From Coriobacteriia bacterium (lineage in GTDB: Bacteria; Actinomycetota; Coriobacteriia; Coriobacteriales; QAMH01): 64,000 bases of DNA. The DNA lies in NCBI GenBank assembly GCA_003149935.1, contig QAMH01000008.1:62001-126000 (forward strand). The letters are read 5' to 3'. The notes below the pieces were generated by a model that worked only from the letters and a program-made list of their open reading frames with translations, was not told the DNA's origin and made no database searches. This document shows positions 1 to 8,008 of the stretch, piece after piece. Positions within the stretch are counted from its first letter, which is position 1, and every line of letters starts with the position of its first letter. The translations under genes and the position numbers were made by a program.

Positions 1-52
1 TTGCTCGCAACACATTTCGAACGGCACAACGCGCGCACGCACAGGAGGAACA

Positions 53-1324
53 ATGCTCGACATTCGCTTCATTCGCGAGAACCCCGACGCCATCGAAGAG
101 GCTCTGAAGAATCGCCATGCAAAATGGGATTACGACGAGTTCCGTCGCCTCGATGAAGAACGCCGCGAAATCATCCAGAAGGTCGAGTCCCTCAAAGCCG
201 AGCGCAACACCGTCTCCAAGCAGATTGGCGCCATGCTCAAGGAGGGCAACGCCGAAGAGGCCGAAAACGCCAAGATTCGCATGCGCGACGTCGGTGACGA
301 GATCAACAATCTTGATGGCGCCCTCGTGGCTATCGAGGAAGAGCTCAACGGCCTCACCTATTCCATTCCCAACATTCCCGGCCCCAACACGCCCATCGGC
401 GATGACGAGGACGATAATCCCGAGGTACGCCGCTGGGGCACGCCGCGCGAGTTCGACTTCGAGGCCAAGGCGCATTGGGACCTCGGCCCTGAGCTCGGCA
501 TCATCGACTTCGAGCGTGGCGTGAAGCTCGCCCACGCGCGCTTCTACGCACTGCATGGTGCCGGTGCCCGCCTCGAGCGCTCGCTCATCAACTTCATGCT
601 CAACGAGCACATCAAGTGGGGGTCGACCGAGTGGTGGGTTCCCGCGCTCGCAAACAAGGAGACCCTCACCGGCACGGGCCAGTTGCCCAAGTTCGAGGAA
701 GACCTCTTCAAGACGACCGAGGGGCTCTACCTCATCCCCACGGCCGAGGTCATGCTCACCAACCTGCATGCCAACGAGGTGCTCGACGGCGCGGAACTGC
801 CCATCCGCTACTGCGCATACACGCCATGCTTCCGCGAGGAGGCGGGCAGCGCCGGTCGTGACACGCGCGGCATCATTCGCGTGCACCAGTTCGACAAGGT
901 CGAGATGGTACGCTTCGCCAAGCCGGACGAATCCGACGCCGAGCTCGAGAACATGACCTCCTGCGCGGAGAAAATCCTGCAGGAGCTGGGCCTTCCCTAT
1001 CGCGTCATCAGCCTTTGCACGGGTGACCTCGGCTTCTCGGCCCGCCAGACTTACGACCTCGAGGTGTGGTTGCCGAGTTACGGCGCGTACAAGGAGATTT
1101 CGAGCTGCAGCAATTGCGGTGATTTCCAGGCACGTCGTGCCAACATCAAGTACGTCGACGAGGACGGCAGGAAGCGCTTTGCCCACACGCTCAACGGCAG
1201 CGGCTTGGCCGTCGGGCGCACGATGGCTGCCATCATCGAGAACTACCAGAACGCCGACGGCACCATCACGGTTCCCGAAGCGCTGCGTCCGTACATGGGC
1301 TGTGACGTGATCACCGCGCAGTAA
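53..1324 (+). CDS. serS: Seryl-tRNA synthetase
   Basis: Charges tRNA-Ser with serine in the cytoplasm. The 423-aa protein has the usual length. It has the N-terminal coiled-coil arm (about residues 25-100, rich in E/K/R), the class II motif 2 region GSAGRDTRGIIRVHQF and the motif 3 region GSGLAVGRTMAAIIENYQ. The start follows a strong ribosome site (AGGAGG, 6 nt upstream). The TrkA-like gene begins 18 nt downstream, so the genes are probably co-transcribed. Identification is secure. Confidence 0.97.
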   Translation: MLDIRFIRENPDAIEEALKNRHAKWDYDEFRRLDEERREIIQKVESLKAERNTVSKQIGAMLKEGNAEEAENAKIRMRDVGDEINNLDGALVAIEEELNGLTYSIPNIPGPNTPIGDDEDDNPEVRRWGTPREFDFEAKAHWDLGPELGIIDFERGVKLAHARFYALHGAGARLERSLINFMLNEHIKWGSTEWWVPALANKETLTGTGQLPKFEEDLFKTTEGLYLIPTAEVMLTNLHANEVLDGAELPIRYCAYTPCFREEAGSAGRDTRGIIRVHQFDKVEMVRFAKPDESDAELENMTSCAEKILQELGLPYRVISLCTGDLGFSARQTYDLEVWLPSYGAYKEISSCSNCGDFQARRANIKYVDEDGRKRFAHTLNGSGLAVGRTMAAIIENYQNADGTITVPEALRPYMGCDVITAQ

Positions 1325-1342
1325 ACGGAGGGGGCACGCGTC

Positions 1343-1987
1343 ATGAACATCATCGTCGTGGGCTGCGGTCGCGTCGGAAGCCATCTTGCGACCCTGTTGT
1401 CCGAAGATGGCCACAACGTTTCGGTCATCGACCGCAACGCCGACTCGTTCAAGAACCTCGGGCGCGACTTCAACGGCCGCATCGTGCGCGGTATCGGCTT
1501 CGACGAGAGCGCCCTCATGGACGCCGGCATCGACGAAGCTGACGTCATTGCCGCCGTCACGAGCAACGATAATGCCAATCTCATGATCGCGGAGGTTGCA
1601 CGACGCATCTATGAGGTCCCGCATGTCATCACGCGTCTCTACGAGGCGCGTCGCGAGAAGACCTATGCGCAGCTTGGCATTGACTTCGCCTGCGGAACAA
1701 CACTCGTAGCCGAGGAGATCTTCTCGAAAATCCAGTCGGGTCATGGTCATCACATCGACACCTTCGGCAGTTACGAGCTAGCACGCTTCGCCTTCAACCT
1801 CGAGGATGACACTACCATGTCATGCAGTGAGCTTGAAAAGGACTACGATGCGCGCGTCGTCGCCGTCGAGCATGACGACGAGACCATCCTCCCCTCGCAG
1901 GATACGATTCTGCATGATGGCGACGTGGCCATCGTTTGCGTCGCCCGCGAGGACTTCGGCCGTCTTTCGCGCTTTATCAGGAGCTGA
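1343..1987 (+). CDS. TrkA-type NAD-binding regulator of K+ transport
   Basis: Predicted cytosolic regulatory subunit of a Trk/Ktr potassium channel. The 214-aa protein has an N-terminal Rossmann fold with the nucleotide loop GCGRVGSHLA at residues 7-16, followed by a TrkA-C (RCK_C) domain in the last 70 residues. It lies 4 nt before a second protein of the same architecture. Such pairs usually accompany a TrkH/KtrB membrane subunit, but none is in this window. Half-length TrkA proteins of this size are common in Gram-positive bacteria. Confidence 0.88.
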   Translation: MNIIVVGCGRVGSHLATLLSEDGHNVSVIDRNADSFKNLGRDFNGRIVRGIGFDESALMDAGIDEADVIAAVTSNDNANLMIAEVARRIYEVPHVITRLYEARREKTYAQLGIDFACGTTLVAEEIFSKIQSGHGHHIDTFGSYELARFAFNLEDDTTMSCSELEKDYDARVVAVEHDDETILPSQDTILHDGDVAIVCVAREDFGRLSRFIRS

Positions 1988-1991
1988 TCGC

Positions 1992-2657
1992 ATGTTCATC
2001 GTCATTAGCGGTGGGTCAACCACGGCAGAGTACCTCATCTCGATGATGCTTGAGCAAAACCACCGCATCACCCTCATCGAAGAGGACCGCGAAACCATCG
2101 ATCACCTTGCCGACACCCTGCCGCCCGAGGTGCTCATCATCGAAGGCGACGGCACCGATTCGGCCGTGCAGCTCGACGCCGGTGTCGATGACGCCGACCT
2201 CTTCGTCGCGCTCATGGGCCATGACGAGACGAATCTCGTGGCTTGCGAGATCGCCATGACCGCGTTCAACGTGCCGCGCTGCATCGCGAACGTCAACAAC
2301 CCCAAGAACGGCCGTATCTTCCACGAGGTGGGCATCGAGCCCGTTTCGTCGACCGAGCTCATTGCGCGCATGGTCGAGGAGGAGGCCATCGTCGGCGATA
2401 TGCGCATGGTGTTCTCGCTGCGCGAGGGTGACATCGTGATGGTCGAGACGAAGCTGCCCGCCAAGATGCGCCACAAGGGCGGCGTGCGCGTGGCCGACAT
2501 CCCCTTCTCGCACGATACGCAGCTCATCGCCGTCATTCGCGATGACGAGTTCGTGATGATCACGGGCGATACGGTGCTGTATCCGGGCGAGACCATCATC
2601 GCCGCAACCAAGAGCGATGCCGAGGAAGAGTTCCGTAACATCATCAGACATCTATAG
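1992..2657 (+). CDS. Second TrkA-type NAD-binding protein
   Basis: A 221-aa paralogue of the preceding protein, also RCK_N plus RCK_C. The ATG at 1992 was chosen because AGGAG lies 9 nt upstream; the reading frame is open further upstream, but there it overlaps the first gene. The nucleotide-binding loop is unusual: it reads ISGGSTTAEYL where GxGxxG is expected, so ligand binding may differ from its neighbour's. The two could form a hetero-octameric gating ring (inference). Confidence 0.85.
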   Translation: MFIVISGGSTTAEYLISMMLEQNHRITLIEEDRETIDHLADTLPPEVLIIEGDGTDSAVQLDAGVDDADLFVALMGHDETNLVACEIAMTAFNVPRCIANVNNPKNGRIFHEVGIEPVSSTELIARMVEEEAIVGDMRMVFSLREGDIVMVETKLPAKMRHKGGVRVADIPFSHDTQLIAVIRDDEFVMITGDTVLYPGETIIAATKSDAEEEFRNIIRHL

Positions 2658-2661
2658 AGCG

Positions 2662-2703
2662 AGGAGATTTCTCGACTCCGCTTCGCCCCGCTCGAAATGA
2701 CAG
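2662..2703. repeat. Dispersed repeat, family B (GAGATTTCTCGACTCCG type)
   Basis: Directly behind the TrkA stop codon lies GAGATTTCTCGACTCCGCTT, continuing to CTCGAAATGACA. Related copies are at about 20448, 23491, 34493, 36733 and 42783, so this is a dispersed short repeat. Its middle, CGCTTCG..CGCTCG, is partly palindromic. Confidence 0.75.
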
Positions 2704-2856
2704 GGCGTCCGCTACCTCGGGGTTTCGGAAGTTGCTCTGGAATCAGTCCGGGATTGCTCCTGATTTAGTCCGAAAACGTACAGATTGTCGGGGTGGTTGG
2801 CTCGGTGCCATCCGTCGCATAGTCATGTCTCCAAAACCGAAGGCTTCGGAGGAGAG

Positions 2857-3516
2857 ATGACCAAGCAACGAAAACAGGCGCTCATCGCAGGAGCATGTGG
2901 CATTATCGCCGCACTCTGCGTATTTGCCTATACGGCAACGATTCAGTCCGAGGCGTCCATGGCACGTGCGTCGGCGATTCGCAGCTACGGCGGGGAGCGT
3001 GCCGAAGTCCTCGTGGCGAACAAGACGATTCCCATCGGCGGCACCATCGACGAGTCCAACACGAGCGTGCAGGAATGGCTGGTCGATTTTCTGCCCCAGG
3101 GGCAAGCGGCACAGAGCTACGAGGAGCTTCAGGGCCTCGTCGCGCAGACGGAGATTCGCGTGAACGAGCCCGTGCTGCTCGAGCGTGTCGGTGATGGCTC
3201 ATCGCGCATCACCGTGCCAGACGGCCTGGCAGCTGCAAGCGTCGCATCCGATGACGTGCTCGCAGTAGGTGGTGCGATACGCGCCGGTTCGGTTGTGGAC
3301 GTCTACGTTGAAGCCTCGTCAGGAGAGATCACGATGCTCGGCGAGCATATCCTCGTCCTTGAAACGAGCACGCTCGAAGACAGCAAAGAGAAGCAAATCT
3401 CCTGGGTCACGCTCGCCGTCAGACCCTCGAGCGTGAGCGACCTCCTCGCAGCGGCCTCGAAGGGAACCATCCACTTCGTCCTCCCTGGCAATAGCGCGGC
3501 AAACCAGGAGGACTGA
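2857..3516 (+). CDS. cpaB: Flp pilus assembly protein CpaB (SAF domain)
   Basis: Membrane-anchored component of the Tad/Flp pilus secretion system. This 219-aa protein has one N-terminal membrane segment (residues about 10-28) and an SAF domain starting at ERAEVLVANKTIPIGGTI. The frame is open further upstream (to 2785), but ATG 2857 has a perfect GGAGGAG site and gives the normal short cytoplasmic N-terminus. First gene of a tightly packed pilus operon; the next gene starts 1 nt after its stop codon. Confidence 0.85.
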   Translation: MTKQRKQALIAGACGIIAALCVFAYTATIQSEASMARASAIRSYGGERAEVLVANKTIPIGGTIDESNTSVQEWLVDFLPQGQAAQSYEELQGLVAQTEIRVNEPVLLERVGDGSSRITVPDGLAAASVASDDVLAVGGAIRAGSVVDVYVEASSGEITMLGEHILVLETSTLEDSKEKQISWVTLAVRPSSVSDLLAAASKGTIHFVLPGNSAANQED

Positions 3517-3517
3517 C

Positions 3518-4309
3518 ATGAGGGACATGGTATCCAGCACATATTCCGCGCAGGGCACACGACGTGCTCCGCTCATCACGCTCATATCGGCGAGCGGCGG
3601 GGTTGGCAAGAGCACGATTGCACTCATCATCGGCCACCTGGCAGCAGCACGTGGCATCAAGACCGCTATCGTCGAGGGTGACCTGCAATTCGGCGACATG
3701 GGCTTCTGGCTCGGGCTCGATGTCAAGCTCTCCTCGCTCGCACAGGGCGAGGGCTGTATCCCCGTGCCCATCTCGGCACAACTCGACCTTTTCAAAGCAC
3801 CCGCCTTGCCCGAGGTCGCCGAAGAGATATCGGATGCGGTGGCCCGCGTCGTCGAAAACGCCCGGGCAAACTATGATCTCATCATCGCCGATACCGGGCA
3901 GTTCTGGTCGGGGCTCACGGGCGAACTCCTGTGCAATTCCGAGCTCGTACTGCTCGTCATGGACCAGCGCAGGGCATCGGCGTACGGCGCCATCAAGGCA
4001 CTCGAGCTCTGTCAGCGTCTCGGCATCCCCCTCGCACGCATCGCACACATCTTCAACCGCGCCTCGGGAATCCCCCGCAGCGAGATAAAGCGCATCGAAG
4101 ACTCGCTCGGCTGCGACGAGCTCTTCAGGCTCGCGGACGGCAAGGCATCGGTCGAAGCCCTCGTTGGCGCGAGGCGTATCGAGGAGCTCGTCGAAGACGC
4201 AGCGGCGCCCGTGCCCGATGTCGAACAGCTTCTCGCCAAGCTTCTCCCCCGCGTTGGCGTCGAGTTCTCACCTGCCGAGCACAGAAAGACGAGGCGATTC
4301 TTCGCATGA
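3518..4309 (+). CDS. tadZ: CpaE/TadZ-like pilus-localising ATPase (ParA/MinD family)
   Basis: A 263-aa P-loop ATPase related to MinD/ParA. The deviant Walker A motif SASGGVGKSTIALI lies near residue 25 and a Walker B-like stretch LIIADTGQF near 125. In Tad systems CpaE/TadZ places the pilus machine at its site in the cell. The N-terminal receiver-like domain of long CpaE proteins is absent. It overlaps the next gene by 4 nt (ATGA), which implies translational coupling. Confidence 0.85.
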   Translation: MRDMVSSTYSAQGTRRAPLITLISASGGVGKSTIALIIGHLAAARGIKTAIVEGDLQFGDMGFWLGLDVKLSSLAQGEGCIPVPISAQLDLFKAPALPEVAEEISDAVARVVENARANYDLIIADTGQFWSGLTGELLCNSELVLLVMDQRRASAYGAIKALELCQRLGIPLARIAHIFNRASGIPRSEIKRIEDSLGCDELFRLADGKASVEALVGARRIEELVEDAAAPVPDVEQLLAKLLPRVGVEFSPAEHRKTRRFFA

Positions 4310-5637
4310 GACTCGGCGATTACATACGGCAAAGCCCGCAAACTGCGGCAGATGGGGCACCGGGCGCAGTCTCCGAGAAGACTCATGCGCACCTACGCGA
4401 GCTGCTGTACCGCGAAGTCCCGAGCGAGCGCATCGCGCAGCTCCTAAACCAGGGACGCGAGCATGCGCGACAGGAGCTCGCCGTCTGCATCGAGCAGATT
4501 CTAAGCGCACATGATTTCGCACCCATGGGCGATGTCGATCGTGCCGTCCTCATCGAGCGCACGCTCGACATGGTGCTCGGCCTGGGCCCCATCGAAAAGA
4601 TGCTCAAAGATGACTCAATCACCGAGATCATGGTCAACGGGCCCCACTCCGTCTTCTTCGAGCGCGACGGCATCGTATGCAAGAGCAACGAGCACTACGA
4701 TTCCGAAGAGCAGCTGCGTCTCGTCATCGACCGCATCGTCTCACCACTCGGCAGACGCGTCGACGAGCAGTGCCCTCTCGTGAACGCCCGCCTTCCAGAG
4801 GGACATCGCGTCAACGTCGTCATCCCTCCCCTTTCGATGAGCGGAAGCACGCTCACTATTCGCAAGTTCCGCAAGCGCTCCTTCACGCTTGACGAGCTGG
4901 TCGGGTTGGATGCGCTCACATCAGAGATGGCGCAGCTGCTTGCCTGGGCCATACGCGCGCGCAAGAACATTGCCGTCTCGGGCGGTACAGGTGGCGGCAA
5001 AACAACGCTGCTCAACGCGCTTTCACGCCTCATCCCCCACGAGGAGCGCGTCATCACGATCGAAGACAGCGCCGAGCTCAGGTTCGACCAGCATCCACAC
5101 GTCGTCCGGCTCGAAGCGCGGCTTGCCAACGCCGAGGGCCGGGGCATGGTCACCATACGCGACCTCGTCACCAATGCACTGCGCATGCGCCCCGACCGCA
5201 TCATCGTTGGCGAGTGTCGTGGTGCCGAAGCACTCGATATGCTGCAAGCCATGAATACGGGGCATGACGGATCGCTCACGACCCTGCATGCCAACTCGCC
5301 TGCCGAAGTCATCCCGCGTCTCGTGATGATGGTCCGCTATGGTATGGACCTCCCCATCGAAATCATCGAGGAGCAGGTCGCATCGGCACTCGACCTCATC
5401 GTGCAACAGGACCGTCTCTCGGGCGGTAAACGCCGCATCACGCAAATTGCCATGCGCGGCAAAGACACCGGTTCCGCGCGCAAAAGCCAGCGTTTCACGC
5501 CAATCGTGCACTGGGACCGACGCATGCAGCGCTACGACTGGAGCGGTTTGCCTGCATGGATCGAGGAGCTTCCCTTCATGAACGTTGCGAGCGAAGAGGA
5601 GGTGGCACAATGGGTGCAATCAGTGCAATGCTGCTAA
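4306..5637 (+). CDS. cpaF: Flp pilus assembly/secretion ATPase CpaF/TadA
   Basis: The hexameric motor that powers Flp pilus assembly. The 443-aa protein has the N-terminal helical domain (about 1-150) and a GSPII_E ATPase core with Walker A SGGTGGGKTTLL, an aspartate-box/Walker B stretch around DRIIVGECRG, and a histidine box near GHDGSLTTLHANSP. The start at 4306 overlaps the tadZ stop codon. Length and motifs are typical of CpaF. Confidence 0.95.
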   Translation: MRLGDYIRQSPQTAADGAPGAVSEKTHAHLRELLYREVPSERIAQLLNQGREHARQELAVCIEQILSAHDFAPMGDVDRAVLIERTLDMVLGLGPIEKMLKDDSITEIMVNGPHSVFFERDGIVCKSNEHYDSEEQLRLVIDRIVSPLGRRVDEQCPLVNARLPEGHRVNVVIPPLSMSGSTLTIRKFRKRSFTLDELVGLDALTSEMAQLLAWAIRARKNIAVSGGTGGGKTTLLNALSRLIPHEERVITIEDSAELRFDQHPHVVRLEARLANAEGRGMVTIRDLVTNALRMRPDRIIVGECRGAEALDMLQAMNTGHDGSLTTLHANSPAEVIPRLVMMVRYGMDLPIEIIEEQVASALDLIVQQDRLSGGKRRITQIAMRGKDTGSARKSQRFTPIVHWDRRMQRYDWSGLPAWIEELPFMNVASEEEVAQWVQSVQCC

Positions 5638-6383
5638 TCGCAAGCATGATCGCGGCCTTCCTCTGCGTCCGGAAAGCCGTGCCTTTGCTCGCGCATCTGC
5701 GGCGTGCCCTGCCACTCGCGCACGTTGACAGGCGGCTTGTGCTCGAGGATGCCAAAAGCCGCATTGCCTCGACCAGACTGCTGGCTCCCATCCTGGGAAA
5801 GGCCCGTGAAAAGAAGCGTGCCGAAGGGCTGCAGAAGGGCATGCCCGAGCTTTTGCGCCTGCTCTGCATCGCGCTCGACTCAGGATCATCGCTCGTCATG
5901 GCGCTACGCTACGCGGCGGACAACTGCGATGAGCCCCTCGCCGGCGAACTCAAGCGCACGGTTTGGGATCTCGAATCTGGCCAGGGTTTCGACGAGGCAC
6001 TCGAGAAGTTGCGCGCCCGAACAGGCGGCTCGGAGTTCGCGTACCTGGCCGTCGCCATGGAGATTCAGCACCAGTCCGGCGGCAGCCTCACGACTATACT
6101 CAAAAACGTCTCGACACTGCTCCAGCAAGCCGCAGAACTCAAGGAAGATCTGCGCACCAAGACCGCGCAAGGACGCCTCTCGAGTCGCATCGTCGCTCTC
6201 ATGCCCTTTGCGCTGCTCGGCATTCTCTCGGTCTTCTCGCCTGGATATCTGACGGGCTTTCTCGCATCCCCGCTCGGCATATGCCTTTTCGCGCTTGCGA
6301 TGTTACTCGAAGCGACGGGCATACTCCTCGTGCGACGTGCGCTTGCCATCGACTTCACGGTCGACCTCGAGGAGATGGTATAG
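5610..6383 (+). CDS. tadB: Flp pilus inner-membrane platform protein TadB
   Basis: A 257-aa integral membrane protein of the T2SSF family that forms the pilus platform together with TadC. It has hydrophobic segments at the N-terminus (about 5-22) and two near the C-terminus (about 200-245), with the conserved T2SSF helical bundle between. ATG 5610 was chosen because GAGGAGG lies 8 nt upstream; it overlaps the cpaF 3' end by 28 nt. Confidence 0.88.
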   Translation: MGAISAMLLIASMIAAFLCVRKAVPLLAHLRRALPLAHVDRRLVLEDAKSRIASTRLLAPILGKAREKKRAEGLQKGMPELLRLLCIALDSGSSLVMALRYAADNCDEPLAGELKRTVWDLESGQGFDEALEKLRARTGGSEFAYLAVAMEIQHQSGGSLTTILKNVSTLLQQAAELKEDLRTKTAQGRLSSRIVALMPFALLGILSVFSPGYLTGFLASPLGICLFALAMLLEATGILLVRRALAIDFTVDLEEMV

Positions 6384-7127
6384 ATGCTTGCCATCCTGCT
6401 TCGCCTTTCTGCATGCCTGCTCGCCTGCGCGTGCGCATGCCTCTGCGTGCGGCTTGCCTGGACGCGCATCAAGCTTGTGGCACAACCGCAGCGGGCCGTG
6501 AGCATCGAAGACATTCTGCGTGATCCCACCTTGAGCTTTCTGGTGTTTTGCGGCGCGGGCATCGTCATCTCCTACGCCACGTCTCTTTGGCTGCTCGTAC
6601 CCTGCATCGCCCTCGCCTATGTGCTCTCGCGTCGCGCCCCGACCATGCTCGACGCACGACGGACACGCGAGTTACGCAGCGCCTGCGACGAGCAAGTCGA
6701 CGTGATGGCAGACATTGTCGCCATGGGCGTGCGTGCCGGCCTGTCCTTCGATGCGGCGCTCGACTTGTACTGCACCAAATTCGATAACGCACTCGCTCGC
6801 CACTTACGCGAGACACGGCTCGAATGGAAGAGCGGGTTGGCCTCACGCAAGGAAGCCCTGGCCGCGCTCTCGTCCCGCATCGGATCAAAAGCACTCAAGC
6901 GCTTCTCCGAGACGTCCTTGCAGGCCATCCACCACGGATCCCCGCTCGCCGACATGCTGGGACGCTTCTCCGCCGATGTTCGACAGCGCAGACGTGCCGC
7001 CATTGAGCGTCAGATTGCAAAGGCGCCGGTCAAGCTTCTCATCCCAACGGGAATATGCATTCTGCCCGCCATGCTCATTTTGGTCATGGGGCCGGTGCTT
7101 CTCCAATTTGTCCAGACAGGTTTCTAG
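6384..7127 (+). CDS. tadC: Flp pilus inner-membrane platform protein TadC
   Basis: A second T2SSF-family membrane protein, 247 aa. It has an N-terminal membrane segment, a hydrophobic pair around residues 55-78, the T2SSF domain (RSACDEQVDVMADIVAMGVR onward) and a C-terminal membrane segment. It starts directly at the end of tadB (TAG ATG), and the ribosome site GAGGAG lies inside tadB. TadB/TadC pairs are the usual Tad platform. Confidence 0.88.
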   Translation: MLAILLRLSACLLACACACLCVRLAWTRIKLVAQPQRAVSIEDILRDPTLSFLVFCGAGIVISYATSLWLLVPCIALAYVLSRRAPTMLDARRTRELRSACDEQVDVMADIVAMGVRAGLSFDAALDLYCTKFDNALARHLRETRLEWKSGLASRKEALAALSSRIGSKALKRFSETSLQAIHHGSPLADMLGRFSADVRQRRRAAIERQIAKAPVKLLIPTGICILPAMLILVMGPVLLQFVQTGF

Positions 7128-7147
7128 AAGAGAACAAGGAGAACGTC

Positions 7148-7354
7148 ATGCAAAAGATCAAAAACCGCGCGTTGGGTGCCTATATCAGGGCAACGGCAAG
7201 AATCAGGGCGTTGCCCGAGAAAGGCCAGGGCACAACCGAGTACGCGATCCTAGTCGGTGTGCTTGCCGTCATCGCCATGATTGCAATCGCGGCGTTTCGT
7301 GACCGCATCGGCGAGCTCTGGGATGCAATCTCGAGCGGAATCAACGGTCTGTAA
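7148..7354 (+). CDS. flp: Flp-type IVb pilin
   Basis: A 68-aa pilin precursor. The charged N-terminus leads to the cleavage region GQGTTEYAILVGVLAVIA. The glutamate at +5 and the adjacent tyrosine are the hallmark of Flp pilins; a TadV/CpaA-like peptidase would cut after the glycine. The hydrophobic helix is followed by a short C-terminus. ATG 7148 was chosen for its AAGGAG site. It is the probable major subunit of the pilus. Confidence 0.85.
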   Translation: MQKIKNRALGAYIRATARIRALPEKGQGTTEYAILVGVLAVIAMIAIAAFRDRIGELWDAISSGINGL

Positions 7355-7551
7355 TGCGCAAACGACTGCATGAGAGCGGACAGGCGTCAGTCGAATACCT
7401 CATCGTCGGACTTACGTTCATTGCGCTCATGGGTGCGCTCGCGGCCCTCTGGCGCTTCATCGCGACGGGTGGCTTGAGCTCTCTCATTCAGGCAAACGCT
7501 TCGCATGCGCTTGGATGCGTAGAAGGGATTTTTGATGCGCTCTTGTTCTGA
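7354..7551 (+). CDS. Flp pilin-like / pseudopilin small protein
   Basis: A 65-aa protein whose start shares one base with the flp stop codon (TAATG). It has the same processing pattern, SGQASVEYLIVGLTFIALMG: a glycine, then glutamate at +5, then a hydrophobic helix. The C-terminal half differs from the pilin and contains one cysteine. It is probably a minor pilin or pseudopilin of the same machine. The function is inferred from motif and position. Confidence 0.75.
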   Translation: MRKRLHESGQASVEYLIVGLTFIALMGALAALWRFIATGGLSSLIQANASHALGCVEGIFDALLF

Positions 7552-8008
7552 ATCGGGGCAGTCAACCGTCGAGGCGGCCGTGTTGCTACCCGTCCTCTTC
7601 GTCGTGTTCGGCCTGCTGCTGCAACCAGCTATCCTGCTCTACAACCGTTGCATCATGAACGCTGCGGCTGCAGAGGGCTGCCGCCTCGTCGCAACGGGTT
7701 CGGGCGATGACGCAAGCACGCGCGCCTATATCGAGCATCGACTTGAGGCGATACCAAAAGTCCCGATCTTCCACGCCGATGAGAGCTGGAATATCACCTG
7801 GTCATGCTCGGGTGATGGAACGGCGCAGACCAGCATCGAGAACCGTGTGCAGCCGCTTCCGCTCTTTGGAATCCTCGCTGGACTCACAAACGCTGTCGAT
7901 GAGAACGGTGCCGTTATTCAACACGTGGAGCTTTCCTGCTCGCCTACCCCCGGCTGGGTTGGCGAGCAGGGGTACGACCCTTCGGATTGGATCGGAAAAT
8001 GGGAATGA
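7535..8008 (+). CDS. TadE-like pseudopilin
   Basis: A 157-aa protein with a TadE/TadF signature: short N-terminus, then SGQSTVEAAVLLPVLFVVFG, a type IVb pseudopilin processing site and membrane helix. An extracytoplasmic domain of about 120 residues with several cysteines follows. It starts inside the preceding gene (17-nt overlap) at ATG 7535 and overlaps the next gene by 4 nt. Confidence 0.78.
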   Translation: MRSCSESGQSTVEAAVLLPVLFVVFGLLLQPAILLYNRCIMNAAAAEGCRLVATGSGDDASTRAYIEHRLEAIPKVPIFHADESWNITWSCSGDGTAQTSIENRVQPLPLFGILAGLTNAVDENGAVIQHVELSCSPTPGWVGEQGYDPSDWIGKWE

